Source: JAWWBL01 sp033720975 (GTDB lineage: Bacteria; Actinomycetota; Acidimicrobiia; Spongiisociales; ZC4RG35). From it: a stretch of 6,310 bases of DNA. The stretch covers positions 1 through 6,310 of the forward strand of contig JAWWBL010000099.1 of assembly GCA_033720975.1 (NCBI GenBank), in the 5' to 3' direction. The position numbers and the translations under genes are program-made. The notes under the pieces are model-generated. The model saw only the letters and a list, made by a program, of their open reading frames with translations, did not search any database and was not told the DNA's origin. Within the stretch, counting starts at the first letter, position 1. The number at the start of each line of letters is the position of its first letter. Positions 5,502 through 6,310 of the stretch are shown in pieces.

Positions 5502-6310
5502 ATGATTCAGGTCTACAGCACGCTTCACCGTGCGCTTGTCCCACTGGAGACCAGGGACGAGGGCCGGGTGGCGATCTACGTCTGTGGGCCCACCGTCCAG
5601 TCGGAGCCCCACGTAGGCCATGGTCGATACGCCGTCGCCTTCGACGTCATTCGCCGCTACCTGATCTGGCGAGGACTTGACGTCACTTATGTGAGCAACG
5701 TCACCGACATCGACGACAAGATCATCGATGCCGCGAAGGTGGCGGGGGAGCCGGTCGAAACGCTGGCAGAACGCATGAGATCGCGGTTTGCCTCGGCGTT
5801 TGAGGCGCTGGGCGTAATGGCCCCGGACGTAGAGCCACGGGCGACCGAGCACATTCCCGAGATGCTCGGCCTGATCAGCGCACTCATCGATCGGGGGCTG
5901 GCGTATCCCCGCGACGGCGATGTCTATTTCTCGGTGAGGGCCTTGGAGTCGTACGGAAGGCTCTCAGGTAGGAAGCCAGACGAGCTGCGATCCGGTTATC
6001 GGATCGAGGTGGACGAGGCCAAGGAAGATCCTCTCGACTTCGCACTCTGGAAGGGTGTCAAGCCCGGAGAGCCATGGTGGGACTCACCGTGGGGTCCGGG
6101 TCGTCCTGGATGGCACATCGAGTGTTCGGCGATGGCGGCTCGCTACCTGGGTGCCGACTTCGACATCCACGGCGGTGGCAACGATCTCGTCTTTCCTCAC
6201 CACGAGAATGAGATCGCTCAGAGCGAGGGAGCGACCGGTGAGCCTTTGGCTCGTTATTGGCTCCACAACGGGATGGTCAATCTCGGTGGTGAGAAGATGG
6301 CCAAGTCCAA
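5502..6310 (+). CDS. cysS: cysteinyl-tRNA synthetase (3' truncated by window)
   Basis: Class I synthetase that charges tRNA-Cys. The first 269 codons are visible, of about 460 expected; the frame runs off the right edge. It has YVCGPTV (26-32), the HIGH-type motif HVGH (37-40), NVTDIDDKI (66-74), DFALWKG (179-185), GWHIECSAMA (203-212), DIHGGGNDLVFPHHENEIAQ (221-240) and EKMAKS (264-269). Zinc ligands expected from the E. coli enzyme (C28, C209, H234, E238) correspond to C28, C208, H233 and E237 and are all present. The KMSKS loop reads KMAKS. The paralogue MshC of mycothiol synthesis is the main alternative, but the YVCGPTV start and the position after ispF (as in M. tuberculosis) favour CysS. 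The ATG at 5502 is 9 bases after the ispF stop, with no clear Shine-Dalgarno. Confidence 0.95.
   Translation, partial: MIQVYSTLHRALVPLETRDEGRVAIYVCGPTVQSEPHVGHGRYAVAFDVIRRYLIWRGLDVTYVSNVTDIDDKIIDAAKVAGEPVETLAERMRSRFASAFEALGVMAPDVEPRATEHIPEMLGLISALIDRGLAYPRDGDVYFSVRALESYGRLSGRKPDELRSGYRIEVDEAKEDPLDFALWKGVKPGEPWWDSPWGPGRPGWHIECSAMAARYLGADFDIHGGGNDLVFPHHENEIAQSEGATGEPLARYWLHNGMVNLGGEKMAKS

Overview
The window is a GC-rich, gene-dense bacterial chromosomal segment. It most resembles Actinobacteriota. CarD, RadA, DisA, IspF and CysS are all of the kind seen around the mycobacterial radA/disA and carD-ispD-ispF-cysS loci, and the partial cysteinyl-tRNA synthetase reads very much like actinobacterial CysS. 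The permease carries the EGQLL form of its signature. I infer a deep-branching actinobacterium, possibly Acidimicrobiia, but the sequence alone does not fix this. There is no sign of mobile DNA, phage, CRISPR or RNA genes.

Layout. Positions 1-921 (+) hold the 3' part of an ABC-transporter permease of the nucleoside/simple-sugar (BMP/NupQ-like) type; its beginning is probably outside the window. Twelve bases later a convergent gene on the minus strand (934-1905) encodes a membrane protein with two zinc ribbons, one transmembrane helix, a Thr/Pro-rich linker and a C-terminal beta-sandwich that looks like a discoidin/NADase-type glycan-binding domain. A 162-base divergent intergenic region (1906-2067) separates it from the main block; it may hold a 40-residue single-helix membrane peptide (1939-2061) and promoters that I cannot place firmly. 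No stretch longer than 300 bases lacks a gene.

Positions 2068 to the right edge form one tight plus-strand cluster: radA (2068-3381), disA (3378-4463), carD (4495-5004), ispF (5001-5492) and cysS (5502-end, truncated). radA/disA and carD/ispF overlap by 4 bases (ATGA), and the disA-carD and ispF-cysS gaps are 31 and 9 bases, so this is almost certainly an operon.

How the genes work together. RadA (recombination helicase) and DisA (DNA-scanning c-di-AMP synthase) are a known functional pair that link DNA integrity to the second messenger c-di-AMP. CarD sets RNA polymerase open-complex stability at rRNA and other promoters. IspF is an enzyme of the MEP isoprenoid pathway and CysS charges tRNA-Cys. 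This is a housekeeping cluster that merges the two mycobacterial gene groups into one transcription unit. The notable deviations are the absence of ispD from its usual place between carD and ispF, a DGG instead of DGA motif in DisA, KMAKS instead of KMSKS in CysS, and weak or missing Shine-Dalgarno sequences at most starts in the operon. I found no convincing previously undescribed system.
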